Source of the DNA: Geobacillus kaustophilus
Lineage (GTDB): Bacteria > Bacillota > Bacilli > Bacillales > Anoxybacillaceae
Direction: 5' to 3'
DNA length: 64,000 nucleotides
Assembly: GCF_000948285.1 (NCBI RefSeq)
Contig: NZ_JYBP01000003.1
Span: 1,364,001 to 1,428,000 of the forward strand
Below are positions 30,317 to 41,327 of the stretch, one piece after another; the first letter of the stretch is position 1; every line of letters starts with the position of its first letter. The notes below the pieces were generated by a model. It searched no databases, was not told where the DNA came from, and saw only the letters and a list, made by a program, of their open reading frames with translations. A program made the translations under genes and the position numbers.

Positions 30317-31183
30317 TCATCCTTTTACCGAACCAGCAACCAGTCCTTCAATAATTCGGTCGCTCAAGAATAAGTACACAATCAAAATCGGCAAAATGCT
30401 GATCACCAAAGTCGCGCCGATCGCCCCCCAGTCGGTGAGATATTGGCCGACAAAATTATTGACTCCGACTGTGATCGTTTTCCATTTTTCCGAACTAATG
30501 AACGTGTTGACAAACACAAACTCATTCCAATTGTAAATCATGTTAATAATGGCTGTAGTCGCAAGAACAGGTGCTGTCATCGGCAATGTGATGCGGAAAA
30601 AAATGCGATGGACAGAGCACCCGTCCATTACCGCCGCTTCTTCGATTTCCCGCGGCAACGACTGATAAAATCCTAGCAAAATCATAATCGTAATCGGCAA
30701 GTTAAAGGTCGTATATGAAAGAATAATCGAGATGGGGTTATCAATTAAGTTCATTTTATTATAAATATTAAACAACGGAATGAGCGTCGAATGAAGCGGG
30801 ATCATGTAAGCGATCATAAACAAAGCCAATACAACACCTTTGAATTTCCACTCCATTCTTGTCAAGGCGAACGTGACAAAACTGGCTAAAATCAAAGTCA
30901 ATACAACAGCGACGATCGTATACCAGACACTATTGAAAAAGTATTGGTTGATCCCTCCATCAAACCAAGCATTTATATAATTTTCCCATCGTGGAGATTT
31001 CGGCAAGGCGAACGGAGACATTCCAAATACTTCTTGATTCGTCTTCAACGACAATAAGAATAACCATACTAACGGATATAATTGAAGAAGCGCTACGACA
31101 ACCAAGATAAAGTAAAGAATTCCCATTGCGATTTGTCGTAAAGGAGAACGAGGCTTGGAATCTAAGATTTTCTTTTCTTTCAT
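30317..31183 (-). CDS. xynG: ABC transporter permease for xylo-oligosaccharides
   Basis: CUT1 sugar permease of the MalG/AraQ type, 288 residues with six membrane segments. The EAA loop is EIEEAAVMDGCSVHRIFF near residue 188, followed by ITLPMTAPVLA. ATG at 31183 follows AAGGAG at 8 bases. It lies 14 bases after xynF and ends the xynEFG transcript; a short gap with the promoter of the mutarotase operon follows. Substrate assignment rests on operon context and on the T-6 order xynD-xynC-xynE-xynF-xynG. Confidence 0.92.
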   Translation of the reverse strand: MKEKKILDSKPRSPLRQIAMGILYFILVVVALLQLYPLVWLFLLSLKTNQEVFGMSPFALPKSPRWENYINAWFDGGINQYFFNSVWYTIVAVVLTLILASFVTFALTRMEWKFKGVVLALFMIAYMIPLHSTLIPLFNIYNKMNLIDNPISIILSYTTFNLPITIMILLGFYQSLPREIEEAAVMDGCSVHRIFFRITLPMTAPVLATTAIINMIYNWNEFVFVNTFISSEKWKTITVGVNNFVGQYLTDWGAIGATLVISILPILIVYLFLSDRIIEGLVAGSVKG

Positions 31184-31197
31184 GGTCAATTCTCCTT

Positions 31198-32067
31198 TTA
31201 TTCTTGATTGACTCTCAACATTTTTTGAATCATCCAGGTCGCTCCCATGCTAAGGATGAGCAACCCAAAACCAATCGCACTTCCATACCCGAAGTTGAAT
31301 TTCCCAAACGCTTCTTTATACATATAAGAAGCAATCACTTCCGTGGCATGCCCCGGGCCGCCTCCGGTCATGACGTAAATCAAATCAAAATATTTCAAAG
31401 ACCCGACAACGGCTAGAATCACCAATACTTTTAACACCCCAGAAATAAGGGGCACCTTAATTTTGTAGGCAATTTGAAAGGCATTGGCACCATCGATTCT
31501 TGCAGCTTCAATCAATTCTTGAGGTACATTGATCAAAGCCGCATACATAATAATGATGTAAAACCCCGCATACTGCCAAACGATCGGGATGAAAACCGAA
31601 TATAGCGCCATATCCGGATCCGCCAACCAAAGTGGAGTCTCTTTTATCCCAAACATAGACAATAAACTGTTAATCAGCCCATTCATCGGATCAAAAATCT
31701 TAATCCAAAGTTGAGCGATGGCGACAGACGACATAAGCATGGGAATAATGTAAATTTTTCTAAACAAATTCCCTCCCTTAATTTTGCTCGCTAATATTAA
31801 AGAAACGATTAAATAGCCGATCAAACTGAGAACGGAAAACAACGCCAACAAGACGGAGTGCCAGGTGCTCTCCCAAAACAGCTTGTCATGAATAAGCTTT
31901 TTATAATTCTCCAAGCCGATGAACTTCATCTGGCCTACCCCGCTCCAATCCATCAATCCATAATATCCCGTCAGCGCAATCGGGATATAAATTAAAAACA
32001 AGACAAGGAGAAGCGACGGCAGGACATAAAGAATGATGGCTGTTTTATTGGACATAACGTTTTTCAT
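31198..32067 (-). CDS. xynF: ABC transporter permease for xylo-oligosaccharides
   Basis: CUT1 permease of the MalF/UgpA type, 289 residues, six membrane segments. The EAA loop LIEAARIDGANAFQIAYKI (key E-A-A, D-G) lies near residue 195 and IKVPLISGVL follows. ATG at 32067 has GAAGGAG 9 bases upstream, which is better than the earlier start 19 codons up. It is separated from xynE by 62 bases that contain a GC-rich hairpin and from xynG by 14 bases. It needs an ATPase encoded elsewhere. Confidence 0.92.
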   Translation of the reverse strand: MKNVMSNKTAIILYVLPSLLLVLFLIYIPIALTGYYGLMDWSGVGQMKFIGLENYKKLIHDKLFWESTWHSVLLALFSVLSLIGYLIVSLILASKIKGGNLFRKIYIIPMLMSSVAIAQLWIKIFDPMNGLINSLLSMFGIKETPLWLADPDMALYSVFIPIVWQYAGFYIIIMYAALINVPQELIEAARIDGANAFQIAYKIKVPLISGVLKVLVILAVVGSLKYFDLIYVMTGGGPGHATEVIASYMYKEAFGKFNFGYGSAIGFGLLILSMGATWMIQKMLRVNQE

Positions 32068-32094
32068 CGCTGATAACTCCTTCTTTACAAATAA

Positions 32095-32122
32095 GGGGGC
32101 ATGTGTTGTTCCAGATGCCCCC
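32095..32122 (-). other. Hairpin between xynE and xynF
   Basis: GGGGGCAT (32095-32102) pairs perfectly with ATGCCCCC (32115-32122) around a 12-base loop, 7 bases after the xynE stop. On the minus strand it is followed by TTATTTG only, so it looks like a processing or partial stop site. Confidence 0.65.
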
Positions 32123-32129
32123 AAAATTC

Positions 32130-33455
32130 TTATTTGTTGGCTTCCTCCGCCAACGCGTCATCATGTTGTTTCGCAAATTCTTCTGGCGTGATTTGTTTGC
32201 CAAACAGGGCCGTCATTAAGTCATGGTGCAGCTCAGAAACATTCGGGCTTGCTTGGGTGTCAAACCAAGTCGTAATGTTTGTCGCGTTATTGATGTCATG
32301 CAAGACATCCAGGTACATCTTCGGTACGTTCAACCCTTCTGTATTCACCTTTGTAGCTGGTAAAATGCCTGCACCTTCCACTGACCGTTTGCCCCATTCT
32401 TTGACAAGGTACGCCGCGAAGTCTTTCGCTTGTTCTTTATGCTTTGAATTTTCCGCGACAAACGCGCCTAACCCAGGACCGCCAACATAACTGTTGATGT
32501 CCGTTCCTTTGCCGCCTTCATACAGTGGGAATTTAAAGTAACCAACCTTCTCTTTAAACTCTTGCGGCACATCCGGGCTGGTTGTAAAGTTCGGCAACTC
32601 CCATGTGGCCGTTAAGAACATGGCTGCCTTTTCGTTTAGGAAATAACCTTTAGCATCATCATTCGAGAAGGCAGTGTTCCCTTTGACAAAGAACCCCATA
32701 TCCACAAGATTTTGAACTTCTTTTGCCGCTTTGACAATAGCTGGGTCAGACATTTTCACTTTTCCTTGAATGACATCGGTCAAAATCGTCGGGCCGCCAA
32801 TCCGGTCAGCGAGGTACATAAACCACATCGATGCCGGCCATCCGTCTTTTGAACCGACTGTGGCTGGAATCACCCCATGCTTGATCAACGTTTTCCCAAT
32901 GTTTTTCAAATCTTCAAAGGTTTTCGGTTCCTGAAGACCATATTTTTTGAAAATCTCTTTGTTGTAGAAAATATACGTGATGTTCATCTCCATTGGAAGC
33001 GCATACGATTTGCCGTTAAAGGTATACGCTTCTACCGTTCCAGGTACAAACTGGTCTTTAAATTCTTTTTCGATAATATCATTTAGCGGCGCAAATTGTC
33101 CTCCAGTGGCGTATGGTTCGGCAAAACCGTTCGACCACGTCAACCCTACGTCAGGCAATTCATTCGAAGCGGCCAACACTTTTAATTTATCCCGATATTG
33201 ATCCGGATTTAATACCTCTACATCAATCTGAACATTCGGATGCTTCGCTTCATAGTCTTTAATAATCTCCTCTACAAGATTGTAGTAAGCGGTTGAACTG
33301 CCTTTTGGCCAGTCGTGCATAAACTTCAAATGAATTTTCCCGTCTCCGGATTTCCCCTCGCTCGCAGAATCGCTCGACGAAGAAGAACAACCAGACAGCA
33401 CAATCCCCGCCATCAACATTAGCAAAACCAACCATGTGAACGCTTTCTTTTTCAT
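32130..33455 (-). CDS. xynE: Xylo-oligosaccharide binding lipoprotein of ABC transporter
   Basis: Extracellular binding lipoprotein (SBP family 1), 441 residues. The signal ends in the lipobox LSGC with Cys23, followed by a run of Ser residues. The mature part shows LKFMHDWPKG, VLNPDQYRDKLKVL, LPDVGLTWSNG and ALPMEMNITYIFYNKEIF, typical of sugar-binding members. ATG at 33455 follows AAGGGGG at 8 bases. It has its own promoter region 40-90 bases upstream with a direct repeat suited to XynC. A hairpin after the stop may favour its mRNA over those of the permeases. Confidence 0.93.
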   Translation of the reverse strand: MKKKAFTWLVLLMLMAGIVLSGCSSSSSDSASEGKSGDGKIHLKFMHDWPKGSSTAYYNLVEEIIKDYEAKHPNVQIDVEVLNPDQYRDKLKVLAASNELPDVGLTWSNGFAEPYATGGQFAPLNDIIEKEFKDQFVPGTVEAYTFNGKSYALPMEMNITYIFYNKEIFKKYGLQEPKTFEDLKNIGKTLIKHGVIPATVGSKDGWPASMWFMYLADRIGGPTILTDVIQGKVKMSDPAIVKAAKEVQNLVDMGFFVKGNTAFSNDDAKGYFLNEKAAMFLTATWELPNFTTSPDVPQEFKEKVGYFKFPLYEGGKGTDINSYVGGPGLGAFVAENSKHKEQAKDFAAYLVKEWGKRSVEGAGILPATKVNTEGLNVPKMYLDVLHDINNATNITTWFDTQASPNVSELHHDLMTALFGKQITPEEFAKQHDDALAEEANK

Positions 33456-33493
33456 AAACTTTACCCCCTTCTCTATTCTTTGCTTGCAAATAC

Positions 33494-33545
33494 AGTCTAC
33501 CATCATCATGAAGGGGGAAAAAGGCAACAACCATTAGGAAAAGTA
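33494..33545 (-). promoter_or_regulatory. xynE promoter with XynC-type direct repeat
   Basis: On the minus strand ACTTTTCC-like and CCTTTTTCC repeats start 21 bases apart (plus strand 33537-33545 and 33516-33524). The nearer one overlaps a poor -35 (33517-33522), 17 bases before TAGACT (33494-33499). Two helical turns between repeats and a weak -35 suit activation by an AraC-type response regulator such as XynC. Confidence 0.5.
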
Positions 33546-33559
33546 CCAGTATTTTTAGA

Positions 33560-36060
<2,501 letters not shown>

Positions 36061-36117
36061 GGCGATGTCCCTTCCTAACGGAAAAGAGTATGTGAAAGAC
36101 AAATCTCTTTAATTACT

Positions 36118-36146
36118 AGTATAGTGGCTTCTACATAATTTGTATA
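36118..36146 (-). promoter_or_regulatory. xynDC promoter (-35 TATACA, 17-base spacer, -10 TATACT)
   Basis: Minus strand TATACA (36141-36146) and TATACT (36118-36123), 17 bases apart, about 60 bases before xynD. The -10 overlaps TACTAGTATA, which resembles half of the UxuR operators. Confidence 0.6.
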
Positions 36147-36164
36147 GAACACAAACAAAGATTG
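36135..36164 (-). promoter_or_regulatory. XylR-type operator before xynD
   Basis: Same 30-base layout as the elements at 5801, 9467 and 30269: TTTGTATA on one side and ACACAAACAAAG on the other. It covers the xynD -35 box. Confidence 0.6.
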
Positions 36165-36170
36165 TCGAAA

Positions 36171-36213
36171 CAAAAAGCTGGTCGTGTCCGGTTCATCAAA
36201 CATCCGACCAGCT
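36171..36213 (-). terminator. Terminator after the GH127 gene
   Basis: AGCTGGTCG (36176-36184) and CGACCAGCT (36205-36213) form a perfect 9-bp stem; on the minus strand TTTTTG follows. It closes the arabinofuranosidase operon just before the xynD promoter. Confidence 0.8.
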
Positions 36214-36284
36214 CATTCATTCACCTTGGTATTTCATCTTCATTTCCAAATCATTTCACACAGTGAATAGCAACATCGATAGGT

Positions 36285-38207
36285 CTATTTCTCATTCACC
36301 CACACCGTCATCTCCCCTTCCCCACGGTTGCACCAGGCATAATAAGGAATCGCACGGAACGGAACTTGATAGGTTCGGGGTTCAATCGGGCGATACAATT
36401 CATCATTCCATGCTGATTCATCCATTCGTTCGGCGGTTCCGGTGATCACTACAACCCCTTCTAGCAAGTCCGGCTCAAAGTGCGCTTCCAACTGGGCATC
36501 GCGCGGAAGGAACAAATTTGCCAAATTCGGTCCGTTATCGACTTCTTCCAAACAATACACAATCGGCCCGCGCTGCAACGCAACTTTGCCGGCATTGGCG
36601 CGCACTTGGGGATGCGCCTTAATCCGCTCGACCGGCATCGAGAAGTGAAGGACCATTTCATCCCCTTGCCGCCACACTCGACGGATATAAGCGTACCCTT
36701 TTTTGGTCAGCGGCGCAATGTCTACGTTTTCCCCATTGATCGTTACCTCCGCTCCCCGGCACCATCCAGGAATGCGCAATCCAAGTGTAAATTCCTGGGC
36801 TGATTCCGGCGAAATCGTCAATCGAACCGTTCCATCCCAAGGATAATTCGTCTCTTGCACGATCTCGACTGACCGACCGCCTATTTCCGTTTGAATGTTG
36901 CTGCCGACATAAAGGTGGACGAACAACGCATCCGATGTTTGTGAATAAATATAATGGCCGATCGAGGCGATGAGACGGGCCAAGTTCGGCGGGCAGCACG
37001 CACAGCTGAACCATTTTTGCCGCACCGGTTTCACATGGCGTTTGTCATGGCGTTCACATGCCTTCGGCCACACTTCGAGCGAGTTGACATAAAAGAATCT
37101 CTTGCCGTCCAAATCCATGCCGCTGATCGTTCCGTTGTATAGCGCCCGTTCCATCACATCCGCGTACTTCCCATCCATCTCCAGTTCCAGCATGCGGCGG
37201 GCCCAAAACACTAACGCAATTGACGCGCACGTCTCGGCATAGACCGTATCATTCGGCAAATCAAAATCAAACGTAAACGATTCGCCAAAAGCGCTCGAGC
37301 CGACGCCGCCCGTGATATACATTTGCCGTTTCGTCACGTTTTCCCATAACGTTTGGCATGCTTGTTTCAACGATTCGTCTCCCGTTTTCGCCGCCAGTCC
37401 AGCCATGGCGGTATACATATAGAGCGCCCGCACCGCATGCCCAACAGCTTGTTTTTGTTCCCTGACCGGAATGTGCGCCTGATGGTAACGATACCCGCCG
37501 TCATACCAAAATGGCTTCGTTTCCCCTCTTGCTTCTTTTTCCTGATCAAAGTAATGAGGTTGCTGCCCGCGCTGATCAATAAAATATTGGCTCAGTTTTA
37601 AATAGTTCTCGTTTCCAGTCGCCTCATACAATTTCAACAGCGCCAACTCAATTTCCTGATGTCCGTCGTATCCAGGAATTTGGCCTTCCCCGCGGCCGAA
37701 TACCGTACCGATATAGTCGGCATATTTGCACATAATGTCTAAAAAGCGCCGTTTGCCTGTAGCCTGGAAATAAGCAACTGCCGCTTCGATCAAATGGCCG
37801 GCGCAATACAGTTCATGATTGTCCCGTAAGTTTGTCCATCGTTTTCCAGGCTCCTTGACCGTATAATACGTGTTGAGATAGCCGTCCGGCTGCTGAGCGC
37901 GGCCAAGCAGCTCAATCACGTCATCCGCGAGTGCTTCCAATTCCGAGTCGCGCTTTTCCTCGAGTAAATACGCCACCGCTTCGAGCCATTTCGCCACATC
38001 ACTGTCTTGAAAGACCATCCCGTAAAATTCTCCATCTGATTCGCCAGCGGCGATGCGGAAATTTTCGATTGCATGGCTTGGTTCAGCGCCTGGGATGCGG
38101 TCATTAAGCGCTTCCCACTGGTAAGGAACGACTTCGTTCCGGACGACATCGATATATCGTTTCCAAAACCGATCCTTGACATTTGCCCTTATTGTAGCTT
38201 TTTCCAC
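36285..38207 (-). CDS. GH127 beta-L-arabinofuranosidase
   Basis: Retaining, cysteine-dependent hydrolase of 640 residues acting on beta-linked L-arabinofuranose; cytoplasmic, no signal. The zinc site of the family is visible: E325 and C327 in YAETCAS, and the cluster C402-A-C404-C405 in FSCACCPPN, where the second Cys (C404) corresponds to the nucleophile of HypBA1. A barrel of helices spans about 1-420 and beta-domains follow. The GTG at 38207 has AGGGGG 7 bases upstream and is preferred over an ATG 11 codons earlier. It is the last gene of the abf operon, 14 bases after araM. The natural substrate could be an arabinan side chain or a plant glycoprotein sugar; not decidable here. Confidence 0.9.
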   Translation of the reverse strand: MEKATIRANVKDRFWKRYIDVVRNEVVPYQWEALNDRIPGAEPSHAIENFRIAAGESDGEFYGMVFQDSDVAKWLEAVAYLLEEKRDSELEALADDVIELLGRAQQPDGYLNTYYTVKEPGKRWTNLRDNHELYCAGHLIEAAVAYFQATGKRRFLDIMCKYADYIGTVFGRGEGQIPGYDGHQEIELALLKLYEATGNENYLKLSQYFIDQRGQQPHYFDQEKEARGETKPFWYDGGYRYHQAHIPVREQKQAVGHAVRALYMYTAMAGLAAKTGDESLKQACQTLWENVTKRQMYITGGVGSSAFGESFTFDFDLPNDTVYAETCASIALVFWARRMLELEMDGKYADVMERALYNGTISGMDLDGKRFFYVNSLEVWPKACERHDKRHVKPVRQKWFSCACCPPNLARLIASIGHYIYSQTSDALFVHLYVGSNIQTEIGGRSVEIVQETNYPWDGTVRLTISPESAQEFTLGLRIPGWCRGAEVTINGENVDIAPLTKKGYAYIRRVWRQGDEMVLHFSMPVERIKAHPQVRANAGKVALQRGPIVYCLEEVDNGPNLANLFLPRDAQLEAHFEPDLLEGVVVITGTAERMDESAWNDELYRPIEPRTYQVPFRAIPYYAWCNRGEGEMTVWVNEK

Positions 38208-38221
38208 TTTGATTCCCCCTA

Positions 38222-39436
38222 TCATGTTCCTAAAACCCATTCATTTAAAAAGTAGAGAATCGTAAAGCGGTTCGGACGCAATCGATGAGCCTCCCGCAGA
38301 CTCCGTTCAACCAACGGAAGATCGATGCCGAGTTGTTCCGGGAGAGCGGCCCCTCCTACTTTCTCTAACATAGTTCGAACGCGCCCTGGAGAGGGCAAGG
38401 ATTCAAGCAGTTTCTGAATAGAAGCCGCCTTGGCTTTGAGTCGTTTCCTTGCAGTTTCGTCTATTGATTTCGGTCGTTCTTCTAGTTTGTTCCATAACGG
38501 CCAAAAGACGCGTTGATAGTGTTCAATGATCATCGGAGTCGCTACGCCAACCTTCGCCCCGTGCAGCACTTGCCGTTTGTTCCGACGCAAAAATTCCATT
38601 TCCCAGTAGTGGGACAGATGGTGTTCCGCTCCCGATGCCGAGTACGATTGCCCCATGAGCAACATCGCAATGCCCGACTGCAGCAACGCATTCATTAATA
38701 CACGAATCCCTTGTTCACCGCCATCGGCAATGTCATCAATATGGTCGACACATGCTTTGAGAGATTGTTCGGTAAGCTGGTGAACAAATGGACAATAGGG
38801 CTCATCGGCCATCCAGTGGGCAAACTGCCAGTCGACCAATGACGTATACTTCGCCACCATATCGCCAAATCCAGCGGCGATCATCTCTTTTGGAGCTTGG
38901 GACAACACACCTGTATGAGCAAATACAGCGACCGGCGCCTGTGCTTGAATGGTTTTTTTCACCCCACGAATGATGAGCGGAGCTCCCATTGACGTAAATC
39001 CGTCCACCGATGGAGCAGTAGGAACCGAAATAAACGGAACCTTCATTTTATGACTGCTAAAACGAGTAATGTCGTGAATCGTTCCCGCCCCTACGGCAAC
39101 GAAAACATCAACATCGTTCGGCGTTTCCAACAGCACTTGCACAATCGAACGTTCATCGGCGATGACATCCCCATTTTCGTCCGGTTGCACGAGGCATATT
39201 GTATAGCGGATTGATTTGTTTTCCAGTTCATCACACAATGACTCCCCTGCTGCCGCAAACGTCCGCTCATCGGCCACCACGGCCACCTTCTCATACCGCT
39301 TATGGCGCAAATAAGCAAGGAGCTGCTCAAACGCGTCGCATCCCACCGTCATCTGTTCAATTGGAATGTCATAATGAAGATGGCCACAATCGCATTGCTT
39401 CACCAATGGCACGATCTCTTCTATTATTGGGTTCAC
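38222..39436 (-). CDS. araM: Glycerol-1-phosphate dehydrogenase, AraM/EgsA type
   Basis: NAD-linked reduction of dihydroxyacetone phosphate to sn-glycerol 1-phosphate, used for heptaprenylglyceryl phosphate in Bacillus. It has 404 residues of the iron-ADH superfamily: GAGTIHDITRF (nucleotide loop), SVPTAPSVDGFTSMGAP, a metal Asp in MVAKYTSLVDW, and metal His in AEHHLSHYWEM and HGAKVGVAT. The start overlaps the araL stop as ATGA. In B. subtilis araL-araM also lie in the arabinose operon, although the link to arabinose is not understood. Confidence in the family is high. Confidence 0.92.
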   Translation of the reverse strand: MNPIIEEIVPLVKQCDCGHLHYDIPIEQMTVGCDAFEQLLAYLRHKRYEKVAVVADERTFAAAGESLCDELENKSIRYTICLVQPDENGDVIADERSIVQVLLETPNDVDVFVAVGAGTIHDITRFSSHKMKVPFISVPTAPSVDGFTSMGAPLIIRGVKKTIQAQAPVAVFAHTGVLSQAPKEMIAAGFGDMVAKYTSLVDWQFAHWMADEPYCPFVHQLTEQSLKACVDHIDDIADGGEQGIRVLMNALLQSGIAMLLMGQSYSASGAEHHLSHYWEMEFLRRNKRQVLHGAKVGVATPMIIEHYQRVFWPLWNKLEERPKSIDETARKRLKAKAASIQKLLESLPSPGRVRTMLEKVGGAALPEQLGIDLPLVERSLREAHRLRPNRFTILYFLNEWVLGT

Positions 39437-40236
39437 TGCACGATCTCCTTTCCAAGCCCCACGATGTCATAAATGGAATCCATCACATAATCCGGCCGTT
39501 CTTTTTCCCTCAATGCCTTCAATTCGTTGCGCTTCGTATTTCCTGTCAGCACAAGAGCGGTTTTCATGCCGTACATTCTCCCCATGCGAATATCCGATTC
39601 CACACTGTCACCGATGACGAGGCAGCGGTTAGGGGGCACCTTCAGCTGGCGCAAAGCCGCTTCGACCATAAAACAAGAAGGCTTCCCTAACACAAGTTCC
39701 ACTTTTCGGCTCGCCGCCGCTTCAATCGCTCCTACCATCCCGGCGACATCAATGGCATTCCCATGTTCACTCGGAAACGTTTTATCGATGTTGGTCGCAA
39801 TGATTCGCGCCCCATGATGGACCGCACGAAATGCCAAATCCAAATCGCGGTACGTCATCGTTTCATGCAGCGTGATGATGAGAAAATCCGCGTCTTCGGG
39901 AGCTGGCGCCAACGGCACCTGGTGATGCCGCAGCTCTTCACGCAATCCTTCGTCGCCTAACGTCCAAACTTGGCAAAGCGGATAATGTTTCCGAAAAAAT
40001 TGGGCCGTTACCGTTGAGGATAAAATGATGTCCTCTTCCGCCGCCGCAATTCCAAACCGTTCAAGCTGTTCATGACACATGCGGCGCGACCAATTGCCAC
40101 GGTTGCTGACGAACACGATTCGTTTTCCAAGCGAACGGAGGTAGGCAACCGCCTTATCTGCATGCGAAATGAGTTCATTTCCCTTCCATATCGTCCCATC
40201 AAGATCAATCAACACCCCTTCAATTTCCTCTATCAA
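39433..40236 (-). CDS. araL: HAD-type sugar phosphatase AraL
   Basis: Promiscuous HAD-IIA phosphatase of 267 residues thought to clear sugar phosphates during arabinose use. Motif I is LIDLDGTIW, the threonine/serine motif is VFVSNRGNWS, the IIA cap lies at about 80-170, and motif III/IV is CLVIGDSVESDIRMG. The start is placed at a TTG (40236) because GGAGGGGG lies 7 bases upstream; an ATG six codons earlier (40254) overlaps that site. The weak TTG suggests deliberately low synthesis, as reported for B. subtilis araL. It lies 22 bases after the mutarotase gene and overlaps araM. Confidence 0.88.
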   Translation of the reverse strand: MIEEIEGVLIDLDGTIWKGNELISHADKAVAYLRSLGKRIVFVSNRGNWSRRMCHEQLERFGIAAAEEDIILSSTVTAQFFRKHYPLCQVWTLGDEGLREELRHHQVPLAPAPEDADFLIITLHETMTYRDLDLAFRAVHHGARIIATNIDKTFPSEHGNAIDVAGMVGAIEAAASRKVELVLGKPSCFMVEAALRQLKVPPNRCLVIGDSVESDIRMGRMYGMKTALVLTGNTKRNELKALREKERPDYVMDSIYDIVGLGKEIVQ

Positions 40237-40258
40237 GAGCCATCCCCCTCCCATCCGC

Positions 40259-41311
40259 CTATGATGTCCGCCCGCCAAACCGATAGACCGTCGTTGATAC
40301 TCGCTCCTTGTCAGCTGGCAATATGATCGACGGAAACTGCGGATGATGAATCGCATCCGGCAGCCCTTGCGTTTCGAGGCAAACACCGAGATATTTCCGC
40401 GACGGCACGCCGCCTAAATCCATTCCTTCCGGCAGCTGGTTCGATGTGTACACGACCACGCCGACTTCGTCCGTCTCCACCGTCAACGTTCGTCCGCTCT
40501 CTTGGTCGGAAAGAACAATTTCCTTGTCATGATGCCGGTCGAGCCAAAACGGATGGTCATAGCCCCCGCCGACGAGTTCGATTTGCGGGTGTCCGGATTC
40601 AACCGCCTCCCGGATCATCTTTCCTTGCCGCAAATCAAACGGCGTGCCGGCGACATCCAAGACGCGGCCTGTCGGAATCAGCTCGTCATTCAATTCGAGT
40701 ACGCGAGAGCTTTGGATGGCCAGCGTATGGTCTAAAATATCGCGCTTGCCGTTGCCGCTTAGGTTAAAATACGTATGGTTCGTCAAGTTGACAAGCGTCG
40801 TTTTGTCCGAACGAGCCCGGTAGGTGACGGTCCATTCGTTGTCATTGTTGAGCCAATACGCCACTTGCACATCAACCGTTCCCGGATACCCTTCTTCCCC
40901 GTCCGGGCTTGTGTACGAAAAGACGACCCCGACCGCATCATCGCCCCAAACCGGTTCCGCCTGCCAAAGCACGCGGTGGAATCCGCCCGGGCCGCCGTGC
41001 AGATGGTTGTTGTTTTCGTTTTTCGCCAACTCGTACGTGGCCCCTTCAAGCTCAAAACTCGCCCCTTGAATGCGCCCCGCCACCCGGCCAATCACGGCGC
41101 CGAAATAAGGGGCGTTCTCGACATACGGCTCAAATCGGTCAAACCCAAGCACCACATTTTCAATGTTGCCCATCCGGTCAGGAACCAGCAGTTTGGTCAC
41201 GATGCACCCAAAGTTCGTCGCGGACAATTGTATGCCGCGATCGTTTGTCAAGGTGAACAAGAGAATATCGTTTCCATTCAGTTCGGACCACTTTTCGTAT
41301 GTAATGTTCAT
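40259..41311 (-). CDS. Aldose 1-epimerase (mutarotase) of the arabinose operon
   Basis: GalM-type mutarotase of 350 residues; here probably acts on L-arabinose released by the arabinofuranosidases. It keeps the catalytic His residues (NNHLHGGPGGFHRVLW, NLTNHTYFNLSG), the Asp (GGYDHPFW) and the Glu (VCLETQGLPDA). It is a close paralogue of the protein at 29155-30201, also at the DNA level. The first 25 residues and the last few differ clearly. ATG at 41311 has GGAAGGGG 7 bases upstream. It lies between the oxidoreductase gene and araL. Confidence 0.9.
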   Translation of the reverse strand: MNITYEKWSELNGNDILLFTLTNDRGIQLSATNFGCIVTKLLVPDRMGNIENVVLGFDRFEPYVENAPYFGAVIGRVAGRIQGASFELEGATYELAKNENNNHLHGGPGGFHRVLWQAEPVWGDDAVGVVFSYTSPDGEEGYPGTVDVQVAYWLNNDNEWTVTYRARSDKTTLVNLTNHTYFNLSGNGKRDILDHTLAIQSSRVLELNDELIPTGRVLDVAGTPFDLRQGKMIREAVESGHPQIELVGGGYDHPFWLDRHHDKEIVLSDQESGRTLTVETDEVGVVVYTSNQLPEGMDLGGVPSRKYLGVCLETQGLPDAIHHPQFPSIILPADKERVSTTVYRFGGRTS

Positions 41312-41327
41312 CTCGATTCCCCTTCCT

